Positions 52,349-61,274 of a stretch of 64,000 bases of DNA are shown piece by piece. How positions within the stretch are numbered: the stretch's first letter is position 1; each line of letters starts with the position of its first letter. The position numbers were made by a program, and so were the translations under genes. Below the pieces are notes generated by a model that searched no databases, was not told where the DNA came from, and saw nothing but the letters and a program-made list of their open reading frames with translations. This DNA is from SZUA-36 sp963759155 (GTDB lineage: Bacteria; Pseudomonadota; Gammaproteobacteria; Xanthomonadales; SZUA-36): positions 1-64,000 of the forward strand of contig CAVWXX010000013.1 of NCBI GenBank assembly GCA_963759155.1. Direction: 5' to 3'.

Positions 52349-53614
52349 ATGAATCACCTTGATCATCCTAATGAAATTTCGCGTGAGTCGCTGGTTAGCA
52401 TACTGGAGATCATGCATCGTTTGGCGGCGCCAGAAGCTATGCCGGAGCTTTTGCGCGAAATCATCGAGGTTGGCAAGGTCGCGATCGTTGCCGAGACGGG
52501 CGTACTCTGGTTATTGGATAAGAGTTCCGGACAACTTGTGATGGTGGTTCCATCCAGTGATAATCCCACCCGCCTGGATATTGGTGAAGGTTTGGCGGGC
52601 CTGTGCGCGGAGTCCAAAGCGATCAGTAACATACACGAATGCCGGGAAGACCCATTATTCCTTGAGTACCCCATACACATAACGGGCAGCGAAACCAGGT
52701 CAATGCTAAACGTACCGATCCTGGGTCCGGATGATTCACTTCTGGGTGTGATGCAATGGCTGGGTGCGGCAACCGGCCAGTTTGACGAGCATGACGAATG
52801 GGTCGGGCCGGCACTGGCTGCACAGGCTGCGGTGGCTATTCAGCACTCCTATATGACCGATGAGCTACTCGCCAACGCCATTCTCAGCCAGGAAGTAGCC
52901 GTTGCCCGTGACATCCAGATGAGTACCTTGCCAAGCACCATGCCCGATGTTCCCGGTTATGATCTGTATGGGCATTTTCAACCAACGGATCATACCGGCG
53001 GTGATCTGTATGACCTGGTTGTGCTGAACGATCAGTTATTCATGCTGCTGGGGGATGCCACCGGTCATGGCTTCGGGCCTGCCTTGTCTGCCACCCAGAT
53101 GCAGGCGATGCTCAGGGTTTCTTTTCGATTGGGTGCAAACCTGGATGAGGCATACATGCATGTCAATAACCAGTTGGCGGAAGATTTGCCCGATGACCGG
53201 TTTATTACGGCCTTTATGGGGTATTTGGACCCGGTCAGTCACGAGGTCAACTACCACTCAGGCGGGCAGGGGCCCATTCTGCACTTTCGGGCCGCAGGTG
53301 AGGATTGCGACTGGTACAAGCCAACCAACTTTCCGGTGGGCATAATGGAACTTGATGACCAGCAGGTTTCTGCAAGCCTGCAATTGGATTCGGGCGACAT
53401 CCTGGCCCTGATATCGGATGGCGTTTACGAGTATGCCAACGAGCAGGGTGAAGAGTTTGGTGAAGGTCGCGTCGCCGAAGTACTGAAGGCCAACCATCAG
53501 TTACCCATGGCAGAGCTTGGTGAATGCCTGGTAAAGGCCGTGAAGAAATTTGGTGGTGAGGCACCGCAAGCTGATGATATAACACTGGTACTGGTTCGCC
53601 GATTGCCGGGCTAA
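52349..53614 (+). CDS. GAF-PP2C (SpoIIE/RsbU-type) phosphatase
   Basis: Cytoplasmic serine phosphatase of 421 residues with a GAF sensor (about residues 20-165: ETGVLWLLDKSSGQLVMVVPS to SLLGVMQWLGA) and a PP2C domain (about 200-420). Metal aspartates lie in DHTGGDLYD, FMLLGDATGHG, LALISDGVYEY and QADDITLVLV. It would dephosphorylate a STAS antagonist, here probably that encoded at 54039. ATG 52349 begins MNHLDHPN; a TTG at 52310 is less likely. First gene of a regulatory series, 18 bases before the RsbW-like kinase gene. Confidence 0.9.
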   Translation: MNHLDHPNEISRESLVSILEIMHRLAAPEAMPELLREIIEVGKVAIVAETGVLWLLDKSSGQLVMVVPSSDNPTRLDIGEGLAGLCAESKAISNIHECREDPLFLEYPIHITGSETRSMLNVPILGPDDSLLGVMQWLGAATGQFDEHDEWVGPALAAQAAVAIQHSYMTDELLANAILSQEVAVARDIQMSTLPSTMPDVPGYDLYGHFQPTDHTGGDLYDLVVLNDQLFMLLGDATGHGFGPALSATQMQAMLRVSFRLGANLDEAYMHVNNQLAEDLPDDRFITAFMGYLDPVSHEVNYHSGGQGPILHFRAAGEDCDWYKPTNFPVGIMELDDQQVSASLQLDSGDILALISDGVYEYANEQGEEFGEGRVAEVLKANHQLPMAELGECLVKAVKKFGGEAPQADDITLVLVRRLPG

Positions 53615-53632
53615 ACCTGAAGGAGGCGAAAA

Positions 53633-54034
53633 ATGCAGCAGAAATTTAAGCGCGATTTTGATGAACTGAAAAAAATCGTGATGATGACCGAAGCTGTTTT
53701 TCGGGAACTGGGTTTGAATCCGGCTTTGCGCAACATAGTCGATCTTGCCACCGAGGAACTGTTTGTCAATATGGTCACCTATAATACCGAGTCCAATGAG
53801 GATATTCTCATCGAAATGGCACCCCATCCACTCGGGCTTGAAGTCAGTCTGACCGATTATGATGTTGAAAGGTTTGACCCCACGAGGGCCGCGCCGGTTG
53901 ATATCAATGCGCCATTGGATGAGCGCTCACCAGGTGGCCTGGGTTTGTACCTGGTAATGAAAATGGTCGATTCCATTCATTACGAGTATCGTAACCGGCA
54001 AAGTAAGATCACGTTTATTGTGGACAGGAAATAA
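53633..54034 (+). CDS. RsbW-like anti-sigma serine kinase
   Basis: GHKL-fold protein kinase of 133 residues. The N box is VDLATEELFVNMVTYN and the G box SPGGLGLYLVMKMVD. Such proteins bind a sigma factor or other target and are switched by phosphorylating a STAS partner. AAGGAGG lies six to seven bases before the ATG. It sits between the PP2C phosphatase gene and the STAS gene, the standard partner-switching trio, five bases before the STAS start. Confidence 0.9.
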   Translation: MQQKFKRDFDELKKIVMMTEAVFRELGLNPALRNIVDLATEELFVNMVTYNTESNEDILIEMAPHPLGLEVSLTDYDVERFDPTRAAPVDINAPLDERSPGGLGLYLVMKMVDSIHYEYRNRQSKITFIVDRK

Positions 54035-54038
54035 TCCG

Positions 54039-54335
54039 ATGTTTGATATTGCACTTGCGGATGATGGAACAGTGATTGTTGAAGGCCGACTGGATGCTGC
54101 ACAGGCTGTCAAGGCACAGGCTTTTCTCGACCAGGTTGAAGGTCAATGTGTGTTGGACCTGGCAAAGCTTGAATATATTTCAAGCGCCGGACTCGGTGTT
54201 TTACTGAAAACCCATAAGCGCCTGATGGGAGTGGGTAGTGGTATAAAGCTTGTAAATGTCAACAACCATACTCACGATATCTTTCGTTATTCCGGTTTCG
54301 ACAAATTGTTCGAAATAGTGCCCGCGGGTATATAG
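54039..54335 (+). CDS. STAS-domain anti-sigma factor antagonist
   Basis: A 98-residue STAS protein (SpoIIAA/RsbV-like). The phosphorylatable serine is in LEYISSAGLGVLLKTHKRL, the hallmark site. The start at 54039 leaves four bases after the kinase gene; a frame from 54018 would overlap it. In its unphosphorylated form it should bind the RsbW-like kinase and release the target. With the upstream phosphatase it completes the switch. Confidence 0.92.
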   Translation: MFDIALADDGTVIVEGRLDAAQAVKAQAFLDQVEGQCVLDLAKLEYISSAGLGVLLKTHKRLMGVGSGIKLVNVNNHTHDIFRYSGFDKLFEIVPAGI

Positions 54336-54407
54336 CAGCGCACTACAGGGAGTGTATGAACATCGATCACCAATTCCCACCAACTTTTTCAGTCCACGGA
54401 TGTAGTT

Positions 54408-54980
54408 ATGCATAAGGACCATGATGCTGCCCTTGTAAACAGCTGTATTGAAGGTGACCGTCTGGCGATGTCTCAGTTGGTCAGCCAATACCAAAAGCCG
54501 GTTTTCAACGCAGCCTACCGAATATTGGGGAATATGGATGACGCAGCGGATGCAACACAAACGGTTTTTCTCAAGGTTTTTGAGCACATCGCCGACTACG
54601 ATCAGCGGTTTAAGTTTTTCAGCTGGGTCTACAGGATAGCGATCAATGAATCACTTAACCAGGTCAAAAAGCGTCGTCCGCAGGAGTCTTTGGATGATAG
54701 CCAGGCTTCACCGTGGCAGGGCCCTTCGGAGGTGCTGGAATCTGCAAGTCTCTGCCAAAAGGTCCAGGACGCGCTGATGTTATTGAATGATGATCACAGA
54801 ACCGTGGTGGTGTTGAAGCATATCTCGGGCTGCAGTTATCAGCAGATTGCCGGCATACTGCAGTTGCCAGAGAAAACAGTGAAATCACGTCTGTATTCCG
54901 CACGTCAACTGCTCAAGAAGACATTACTGGTCGAGACGACAAACGACAGGGGCACGGAAAACAATGAACAATCAAAATAG
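54408..54980 (+). CDS. ECF-family RNA polymerase sigma factor
   Basis: Extracytoplasmic-function sigma factor of 190 residues with region 2 (MSQLVSQYQKPVFNAAYRILGNMDDAADATQTVFLKVFEHIADYDQRFKFFSWVYRIAINESLNQVKKRRP) and region 4 (ALMLLNDDHRTVVVLKHISGCSYQQIAGILQLPEKTVKSRLYSARQLLKK). It is followed by a membrane anti-sigma candidate with a 17-base overlap. The upstream partner-switching genes stand 72 bases away. The promoter set it reads cannot be predicted from this window. Confidence 0.92.
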   Translation: MHKDHDAALVNSCIEGDRLAMSQLVSQYQKPVFNAAYRILGNMDDAADATQTVFLKVFEHIADYDQRFKFFSWVYRIAINESLNQVKKRRPQESLDDSQASPWQGPSEVLESASLCQKVQDALMLLNDDHRTVVVLKHISGCSYQQIAGILQLPEKTVKSRLYSARQLLKKTLLVETTNDRGTENNEQSK

Positions 54981-55773
54981 TTACAGTTCCGGTCCGGACG
55001 AAGACAAAGCGCGGGATTTGCTCAATCGCAGTATCGATGGGGAGATCAGCAGCAGTGAGAAAGAGGAACTTGAAGTTTTGCTGGCCTCGTCAGCTGAGCT
55101 TCGTGATCTGGAAGAAGAGTTTGTGACCCTCAAACGGCTCTTGGATGAGTTGCCGGAGGTAGAGCCGCCAGGATATTTGCAAAATTCTATTGAAAGGCAG
55201 GTTCGCCTGCCTGTACAGGATTCCGCCGGTTTAAAAAAACCGGGTCTGTTTGGCGCCTGGTTGAATGCTAACTGGCTGCGTACCGGCTTCGCATTGGCTG
55301 CCGGGGCGGTTTTGACTATCGGTGTGTATGAAATGGGCTCTGAACCCATCAGTGTTAGCGACAGCGTGAATCTGTCCGGCGCGATGGTCAAGCCTGGCCT
55401 GGTCGACAGGCAGGGTAAATTACTGGACAGCATTCAGCTCAACACCGATCGGCTAAACGGCCTGATCGAATTACGAAGTGAAGGTGACCTGATTTCCCTG
55501 GATGTGCAGCTAAAGTCTGATGGGTCGTCTGAAATGATCGTCAATTTTGCGGGGCGCGGCTTGGAGTTTGATGGTGTAAATCGCATACAGGATCCAGTGG
55601 AGGCCGTTTCTGTTTTAGATGGCGCCATTCATCTTTCCGGTAGCGGCGAGCAACATTACCGTCTTAGTTTAAGACGTACCGAAGAAGTACAAAATGGCAT
55701 GCCGTTGGAGCTGGATTTCTTCGCAGATAACACATTGATCCAGAAAGCCAAATTGAATATTTCCAATTTTTAA
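54964..55773 (+). CDS. Candidate membrane anti-sigma factor
   Basis: A 269-residue protein: an acidic cytoplasmic N-terminus (about residues 1-100, DKARDLLNRSIDGEISSSEKEELEVLLASSAEL) resembling the helical anti-sigma domain, one transmembrane helix (about 105-125, NWLRTGFALAAGAVLTIGVYEMG) and a beta-rich periplasmic domain. The zinc-binding HxxxCxxC of many ECF anti-sigmas is absent. Overlap with the ECF gene and topology support the call. The neighbouring PrsW-type protease suggests that it is degraded in the membrane after a signal. Confidence 0.75.
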   Translation: MNNQNSYSSGPDEDKARDLLNRSIDGEISSSEKEELEVLLASSAELRDLEEEFVTLKRLLDELPEVEPPGYLQNSIERQVRLPVQDSAGLKKPGLFGAWLNANWLRTGFALAAGAVLTIGVYEMGSEPISVSDSVNLSGAMVKPGLVDRQGKLLDSIQLNTDRLNGLIELRSEGDLISLDVQLKSDGSSEMIVNFAGRGLEFDGVNRIQDPVEAVSVLDGAIHLSGSGEQHYRLSLRRTEEVQNGMPLELDFFADNTLIQKAKLNISNF

Positions 55774-55884
55774 TCTGCTTTTTCGTAGAGCCACCGACTT
55801 TTGAATCAGGCTGGTAATTGCGAAACCACGCATAGATCACGCAGAATAGGGCGTATGCCCTCCCTGAAAATAATTTGCTGAGTT

Positions 55885-56895
55885 ATGTTGACTGATATCC
55901 TCATACGGGCACTGGTGGGCTTGTTGCCGGTATTGGTATTCCTGCTTGTTCTTGTCTACATGGACAGCTATAAACTGGTCAAACTCCGAACCGTGTTGTG
56001 GGTTATTCTGACGGGCGCCCTGTTGCCCATTGCCGGATACTGGATCAATGGCTATGTCATAGATTTTTTGAGCTGGGATTTTCAAACCTACTCCCGTTAT
56101 GCTGCACCCGTTATTGAAGAGGCTATGAAAGCCTGCGTGATGGTCTATTTGTTCAGAACCCACCGTATCGGATTTTTGGTTGATTCGGCGATACTGGGGT
56201 TTGCCGTAGGTGCTGGCTTCGGTGTGGTTGAGAATTTTTATTATCTATACATGGCATCCGATGCACAGCTCGCAGTGTGGGTGGTTCGTGGTTTCGGCAC
56301 GGCGATCATGCACGGTGGCACGATGGCGTTGTTTGGTGTCATGGCCCAAACGCTGACTGAGCGCAGCATGAAAATTAACCCCTTGCTATTACTCCCGGGG
56401 TTTATCGTTGCCATTGCCATACATTCGGTGTTTAACCACTTTCCGGGAACCCCCATACTCACGACACTGGGCACACTGATAGTCTTGCCGCCGATTTTTT
56501 TGATGGTTTTCCAGAAAAGCGCTCGCAGCATGCATGAATGGCTTGAAGTGGACTTTGATGAGGATACGAAGTTGCTGGAGCAGATTAATTCAGGGGAATT
56601 CACAGAGTCAAGAATTGGCTGTTTTTTGAATGACCTGAAACAGAAATTCCCCGGTATGGTGGTTGTAGATATGCTTTGCTACCTGCGTCTCTACACCGAA
56701 TTGGCGTTGCGGGCGAAGGGTGTGTTGATGATGCGGGAACATGGCCTGGACACACCGGTTGGGGAACGGACACGGGCCAAGTTTGAAGAAATGCGCTACC
56801 TGGAGGAAAGTATCGGCAAAACCGGTCTACTCGCTATGAGCCCATTTTTGCAGATGACCCGCAAGGACCTGTGGCAGCTTTACGTACTCGAGTAG
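55885..56895 (+). CDS. PrsW-type intramembrane protease
   Basis: Membrane metalloprotease-like protein of 336 residues with about eight helices. PrsW motifs: APVIEEAMK (E78, E79), GFGVVENFYY (E116), MHGGTMALFG (H143) and AIHSVFNH (H180, H185), which together form the family core. B. subtilis PrsW makes the first cut in the anti-sigma RsiW that frees the ECF factor SigW. Location 111 bases downstream of an ECF sigma/anti-sigma pair fits the same task here. The C-terminal ~120 residues are soluble. Confidence 0.87.
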   Translation: MLTDILIRALVGLLPVLVFLLVLVYMDSYKLVKLRTVLWVILTGALLPIAGYWINGYVIDFLSWDFQTYSRYAAPVIEEAMKACVMVYLFRTHRIGFLVDSAILGFAVGAGFGVVENFYYLYMASDAQLAVWVVRGFGTAIMHGGTMALFGVMAQTLTERSMKINPLLLLPGFIVAIAIHSVFNHFPGTPILTTLGTLIVLPPIFLMVFQKSARSMHEWLEVDFDEDTKLLEQINSGEFTESRIGCFLNDLKQKFPGMVVVDMLCYLRLYTELALRAKGVLMMREHGLDTPVGERTRAKFEEMRYLEESIGKTGLLAMSPFLQMTRKDLWQLYVLE

Positions 56896-56971
56896 TTTTG
56901 TGTCCGCTTACATCAACACTGGTCCGTAATCCTGACGCGTTGACAGTTGCTTTGTAAAACGACCAGGCAAT

Positions 56972-57007
56972 AAAAAACGCAGAACCCTGAGGTTCTGCGT
57001 TTTTTTT
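56972..57007. terminator. Bidirectional terminator
   Basis: ACGCAGAACC (56977-56986) pairs with GGTTCTGCGT (56991-57000) over CTGA, with A-run left and T-run right extending the stem. It ends the prsW-type gene on the plus strand and the peroxiredoxin gene on the minus strand. Confidence 0.93.
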
Positions 57008-57017
57008 AAACCACCAA

Positions 57018-57545
57018 TCAGGCGTTGGCTTTGATATAAGCCAGCATGGTATGGGCGTCACTGACCTCAAACGGATCAGACGGCGCATTGTCCTGTTTGC
57101 CAGCCTCGCTGAAGATCTTTTGGATTTCACCGTTATCGACCAGCATGGAGTAACGCCAGGAGCGCAGACCAAAACCCAGGTTATCTTTACGTACCAGCAT
57201 GCCCATCAAGCGTGAAAAGTCACCACTGCCGTCCGGCAGTAATTTCACATTTTTCACACCCTGGTGAATACCCCACTGGAACATGGTGAATGCGTCGTTG
57301 ACACTCAGGCAATAGACTTCATCAATACCGGCATCACGCATTGCCTGGTAATTGGCTTCATAACCGGGAAGGTGGGTGCTGGAGCACGTCGGTGTGAACG
57401 CGCCGGGCAGGGCAAATACAACCACTTTCTTGCCACTGAATATGTCGTCTGAAGTCACATCCTGCCAGCGGAAGGGGTTCTCGCCTTCAACGCTTTCATC
57501 ACGGACACGGGTTTTAAACGTAATGCTGGGTACCTGGTGGGTCAC
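57018..57545 (-). CDS. Peroxiredoxin (Prx5-type)
   Basis: Thiol peroxidase of 175 residues that reduces peroxides with a glutathione- or thioredoxin-type donor. The peroxidatic cysteine is in FALPGAFTPTCSSTHLPGY; DNLGFGLRSWRYSMLVDNG is the further family block. There is one extra cysteine (EVYCLSVND). The start is GTG at 57545 with AAGGAG upstream. The 5' side faces the second structured repeat; no OxyR gene is near. Confidence 0.93.
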   Translation of the reverse strand: MTHQVPSITFKTRVRDESVEGENPFRWQDVTSDDIFSGKKVVVFALPGAFTPTCSSTHLPGYEANYQAMRDAGIDEVYCLSVNDAFTMFQWGIHQGVKNVKLLPDGSGDFSRLMGMLVRKDNLGFGLRSWRYSMLVDNGEIQKIFSEAGKQDNAPSDPFEVSDAHTMLAYIKANA

Positions 57546-57825
57546 TTGACTATCTCCTTTTACAAAAAATATGGGTGGGTGAATTCGTCACCCTGTTTGA
57601 TTTGGGGAGATTATGGGCCTTTATCAAGGCATAGTTAAATCGTTTTTTCACATGACTTTGATAGTCAATGCTTATGCCTGGCAACCTGGCAGAAAAGATG
57701 CAGGTTCCAAGCCATTTGGCACGTGCTTCAAGTGCGATTTCATCAGCCAACACCGAACCTTGCCTGGCCTATTGTCTGGTAACCACGGTGATGTTGTTCC
57801 AGTTCTGCAGGTTGGTGTATTGGTC
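57546..57825. other. Intergenic region ahead of the structured repeat
   Basis: Upstream region of the peroxiredoxin gene. Nothing further can be named; a frame through 57613-58338 crosses into the repeat and is not credited as a gene. Confidence 0.3.
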
Positions 57826-58372
57826 ACAATTGATCATTGGGGAAGCCGAGGCTATGCGGTGGCTTACTTCCTGGCTCACAGGTTGAAAACCATTGATCAT
57901 TCGGGAAGCCGAGGCTATGCAGTAGCTTACTTCCAGACGCGCTCGAGCACATCCATGTGTCGCTCATCCTCGACTCCTGTCTCAGAAGGTCTGGAAGTAA
58001 GCTACTGCACATCCTCGCCTTTGTGCGAATGCGGGGGTCAATGGTTTCTGTTAGGCGGTCGACGCTTAATTCTGAACTTGATAGGCCCACGCTTTTTGCG
58101 AGTGTTTGGGTTTAAAACCTTTGAAAGGTGCACGTCGTTTGATATTAAGCTGGGGTGTGTATTAACTTATCAGGACCGTGAGCGACATGGATGTCGCGCC
58201 CGAGCTTACACGGACGTACTTGCAGCGAGTCCTGGGAAGTTAATACACATCCCAGCTCCCCCAACTGCGCAGATATTCAAACGCAAACCTTCTGAACCAT
58301 TCCGTAAGCTGGTCTGGGCACGGCACCTGCCCTGGTAAGACAATACACATCCCAGCGTCCCCAACCGTGCAG
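57826..58372 (+). repeat. Structured intergenic element, copy 2
   Basis: Same layout and orientation as copy 1. Tandem unit of 63 bases from 57844, then a partial one from 57907. Hairpin A: arms 57919-57938 and 57989-58008 pair perfectly over 20 bases (GCAGTAGCTTACTTCCAGAC on the left). Hairpin B: arms 58149-58168 and 58237-58256, identical to copy 1. The 120 bases 58141-58260 differ from copy 1 at only two positions by my count. An extra AATACACATCCC arm is at 58342. It lies between two divergent genes, the peroxiredoxin and the broken DUF885 gene. Confidence 0.9.
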
Positions 58373-58445
58373 AACCACTCCGTTTTACATACAATGCATG
58401 GCTTGTTTCTGATCCTTGTTTGTGACACCTGACCAATGGAACCCC

Positions 58446-58988
58446 ATGAAAAAAATAGTCTTAATTGCAGTTCTACTTCTAAGTTTCTCTTCAACCGCCT
58501 TTTGCGATTATCAAGACGAACTTAAAACACTGACTGTTCGCATGCAGGAGCTTGCTGGTACTGAAACCGGTTTGACGGACTCGGAGCGTTTTTCCGAAAT
58601 CGTTGATTTGACTTATGAGTACACCATGCTCAGTTTCCCTGAGTTCGCCACCTACCTGGGCGACCCACGTGGTCAGGACCGTTGGTCTGATCAATCGGAA
58701 GCTATGATCCTCCAGCGTCAGAAGGACGACAAACTTCTTTTGAAAGCTCTGGACAATATCAAGCGTGAAAAACTGACTTCGTCCGAGCAGGTTAGTTATG
58801 ACCTTCTTTATGACCGCCAGAAACTGGATATCGAAGGTCACCAGTTTCCCAATGAAATGATGCCGATTAACCAGATGGGTGGTGTGCAGCAGAACATCGC
58901 ACGGATGATGGCTATTACCCGGCCGAAAAACGCTGATGACTACGCCAACATGATCGCGCGTTTGAACAAGACGCCTCGAAGTCGTTGA
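58446..58988 (+). pseudogene. DUF885 peptidase, N-terminal part (frameshifted)
   Basis: Begins with a signal peptide (MKKIVLIAVLLLSFSSTAFC) and continues into the helical N-terminal part of a DUF885 protein. It stops at 58988 after NMIARLNKTPRSR. If one A of 58979-58980 is removed, the frame reads on into TPR-VVDQTIAWMRKGM and joins the 59005-60267 frame to make one protein of about 606 residues. The intact relative at 42006 has RLSQVGRKFDQ at the same place with no gap, supporting a one-base insertion. Error in sequencing or a recent mutation cannot be told apart. Confidence 0.85.
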
Positions 58989-59004
58989 CCAGACCATCGC
59001 CTGG

Positions 59005-60267
59005 ATGCGAAAAGGCATGGCGGCAGGTGTGACGCCACCCGCCGTTACACTGCGTGATGTTCCGCAACAGATCCGCAACCAACTTGTCGATGAACCTGAT
59101 CAGAGTCCTTTGCTGGGGGCTTTCAAGCAATTTCCGGCCAGCGTAGATTCATTACAACAAGCCACCCTGACGAAGCAGGCGGAAGCGGCCTATAGCGAAA
59201 AGGTTGCACCAGCTTTTGAGAAGCTTCTTGCGTTTATGGAAAACGAGTATCTGCCGGCTGCGCGTCAGACGATTGCCATGCGTGACTTACCAAATGGTGA
59301 AGCCTGGTATGCCTATAACGTAAAGCAAAATACCACAACAGATCTTACGCCTGAGCAGATTCACCAGATTGGTTTGGATGAAGTCAAACGTATTCGCAGC
59401 GAGATGGATAGCATTATCAAGTCCAGCGGGTTTGAAGGTTCGTTTGAAGAGTTCCTGGAGTTTCTGCGCACTGATCCGCAGTTTTATCATGAGACCAAGG
59501 AAGGGCTGTTACGTGAGTACCGCGACATAGCCAAACGTGCCGACCCCGAACTGGTGAAGCTGTTTGGAAAGCTGCCGAGAACGCCGTATGGTGTTATCCC
59601 GGTTCCTGCCTATGCAGAGAAGTCACAGACCACGGCTTATTATCAACCAGGCTCCGTCAAAGCCGGTCGCGCCGGTAATTTCTTCGCCAATACCTATGCC
59701 CTGGACACACGACCTCGCTGGGAGATGGAAGCACTGACCCTTCACGAGGCCGTGCCGGGTCATCATTTGCAAATTGCATTACAGGATGAGTTGGAAGATG
59801 TGCCGTGGTTCCGTCGTGCAGGTGGTTACAACGCCTTCGTCGAGGGCTGGGGGCTTTACTCAGAGAGTCTTGGTGTGGAGATGGGGTTTTATACCGATCC
59901 TTATTCAAAATTCGGCCAGTTGACCTATGAGATGTGGCGCGCCATTCGACTGGTAGTGGATACCGGCATGCACCATTTGGGCTGGTCCCGTCAGCAGGCC
60001 ATCGACTACTTTATGGCCAACGCCGGTAAGCAGGAGCACGATGTCATTGTCGAAGTTGACCGGTATATTGTCTGGCCGGGGCAGGCACTTGCTTACAAGA
60101 TCGGTGAGTTAAAGATCAAGGAACTTCGTGCATACGCGACCGATGAACTGGGTGAGGATTTTGACATACGTGAATTTCATGACGAAGTACTGGGTCGTGG
60201 GTCGTTGCCATTGAGTGTACTGGACGCGAATATCCGGACCTGGGTGGAAGCAAAGAAAGCCGAATGA
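59005..60267 (+). pseudogene. DUF885 peptidase, C-terminal catalytic part (frameshifted)
   Basis: The rest of the split DUF885 protein, about 420 residues with the active-site run LTLHEAVPGHHLQIALQD (HExxxHH), AFVEGWGLYSESLGVEMG and AYKIGELKIKELRAYA. The first in-frame ATG is 59005, but the true reading frame joins it from 58981. Without the shift it could only be made by a second start and would lack the signal peptide. The stop at 60267 overlaps the add start by four bases, so add expression may depend on translation of this frame. Confidence 0.85.
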
Positions 60268-61274
60268 TTGATAAGACGCTGCCGCTGGTTGAGCTCCACC
60301 GTCACCTCGACGGCAATATTCGGCTGCAGACCATACTCGAGCTTGCTGATGAGCACGGCATTGCTTTGCCATCGCATAGCTTGTCCGGGCTTGCGCCCTA
60401 TGTCCATGTGGATGAGTCCGCACCTGGCCTGATGGCGTTTCTGGAGAGGTTCAAGCATATGACGGCGGTGCTGGTTGATGCGGACGCCTGCCGGCGTGTC
60501 GCCTATGAGAATGTTGAAGACGCCTTGTCGGAAGGCATTGACTATATTGAACTTCGATACAGCCCCTGGTTTATGGCCGAATCACACGGTATGAACCCGG
60601 CCGAGGTGATGGAGGCCTGTGCGGATGGTGTGCGTGCTGCCGAGCGTGATACCGGTGTGCGTGTCAATATTATCGGCATTCTGAGCCGGACATATGGCGT
60701 TGAAACCTGTATGAAGGAACTGGATGCGATTTTGGCGCATCGTGATCATATCGTGGCTGTGGATCTTGCCGGTGATGAGCACCGCTATCCGGCTCACCTG
60801 TTCAAGGAACATTTCAAACGGGTACGTGATGCCGGCTTACAGGTTTCCGTGCACGCTGGTGAGGCGGATGGCCCGCAGAGTGTCTGGTCGGCCATTCGGG
60901 ATCTGGGTGCAACCCGTATCGGCCATGGTTTCCGTGCCATCGAAGATTCTGCGCTGGTCGACTACCTCGCGAAGCACGGTGTTGGACTGGAGATATGTCC
61001 AACGTCGAATCTGCACACCAGCACGGTTGAAAACTATGCTTTACACCCGATAAAGGCACTGGCTGACCGGGGAGTGAAGTTCTGCCTGAATACTGACGAT
61101 CCGGGTATCAGTGCCATTGATATCAAGCACGAATATGAGGTCGCTGCGCCGGCAACCGGTTTGAGCCGGGAGCAGATTCATCAATCACAGCGTGATGGTT
61201 TGGACATGGCGTTTCTTAGCGAAGAGGAAAAAACGGCCCTACAAGGCAAAGTTGCCCAGCGAGCGGCGTTGTAG
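60264..61274 (+). CDS. add: Adenosine deaminase
   Basis: Zinc enzyme of 336 residues converting adenosine and deoxyadenosine to inosine forms. It opens PLVELHRHLDGNIRLQTILEL, very close to E. coli Add; the zinc and catalytic residues are HRH, VSVHAGEADGPQSV (His, Glu), RIGHGFRAIED and NTDDPGISAIDI. It is translationally coupled to the DUF885 gene by ATGA overlap at 60264. Its last 36 bases overlap the end of the convergent PhyH gene. The window also encodes an adenine deaminase at 10554. Confidence 0.95.
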   Translation: MIDKTLPLVELHRHLDGNIRLQTILELADEHGIALPSHSLSGLAPYVHVDESAPGLMAFLERFKHMTAVLVDADACRRVAYENVEDALSEGIDYIELRYSPWFMAESHGMNPAEVMEACADGVRAAERDTGVRVNIIGILSRTYGVETCMKELDAILAHRDHIVAVDLAGDEHRYPAHLFKEHFKRVRDAGLQVSVHAGEADGPQSVWSAIRDLGATRIGHGFRAIEDSALVDYLAKHGVGLEICPTSNLHTSTVENYALHPIKALADRGVKFCLNTDDPGISAIDIKHEYEVAAPATGLSREQIHQSQRDGLDMAFLSEEEKTALQGKVAQRAAL

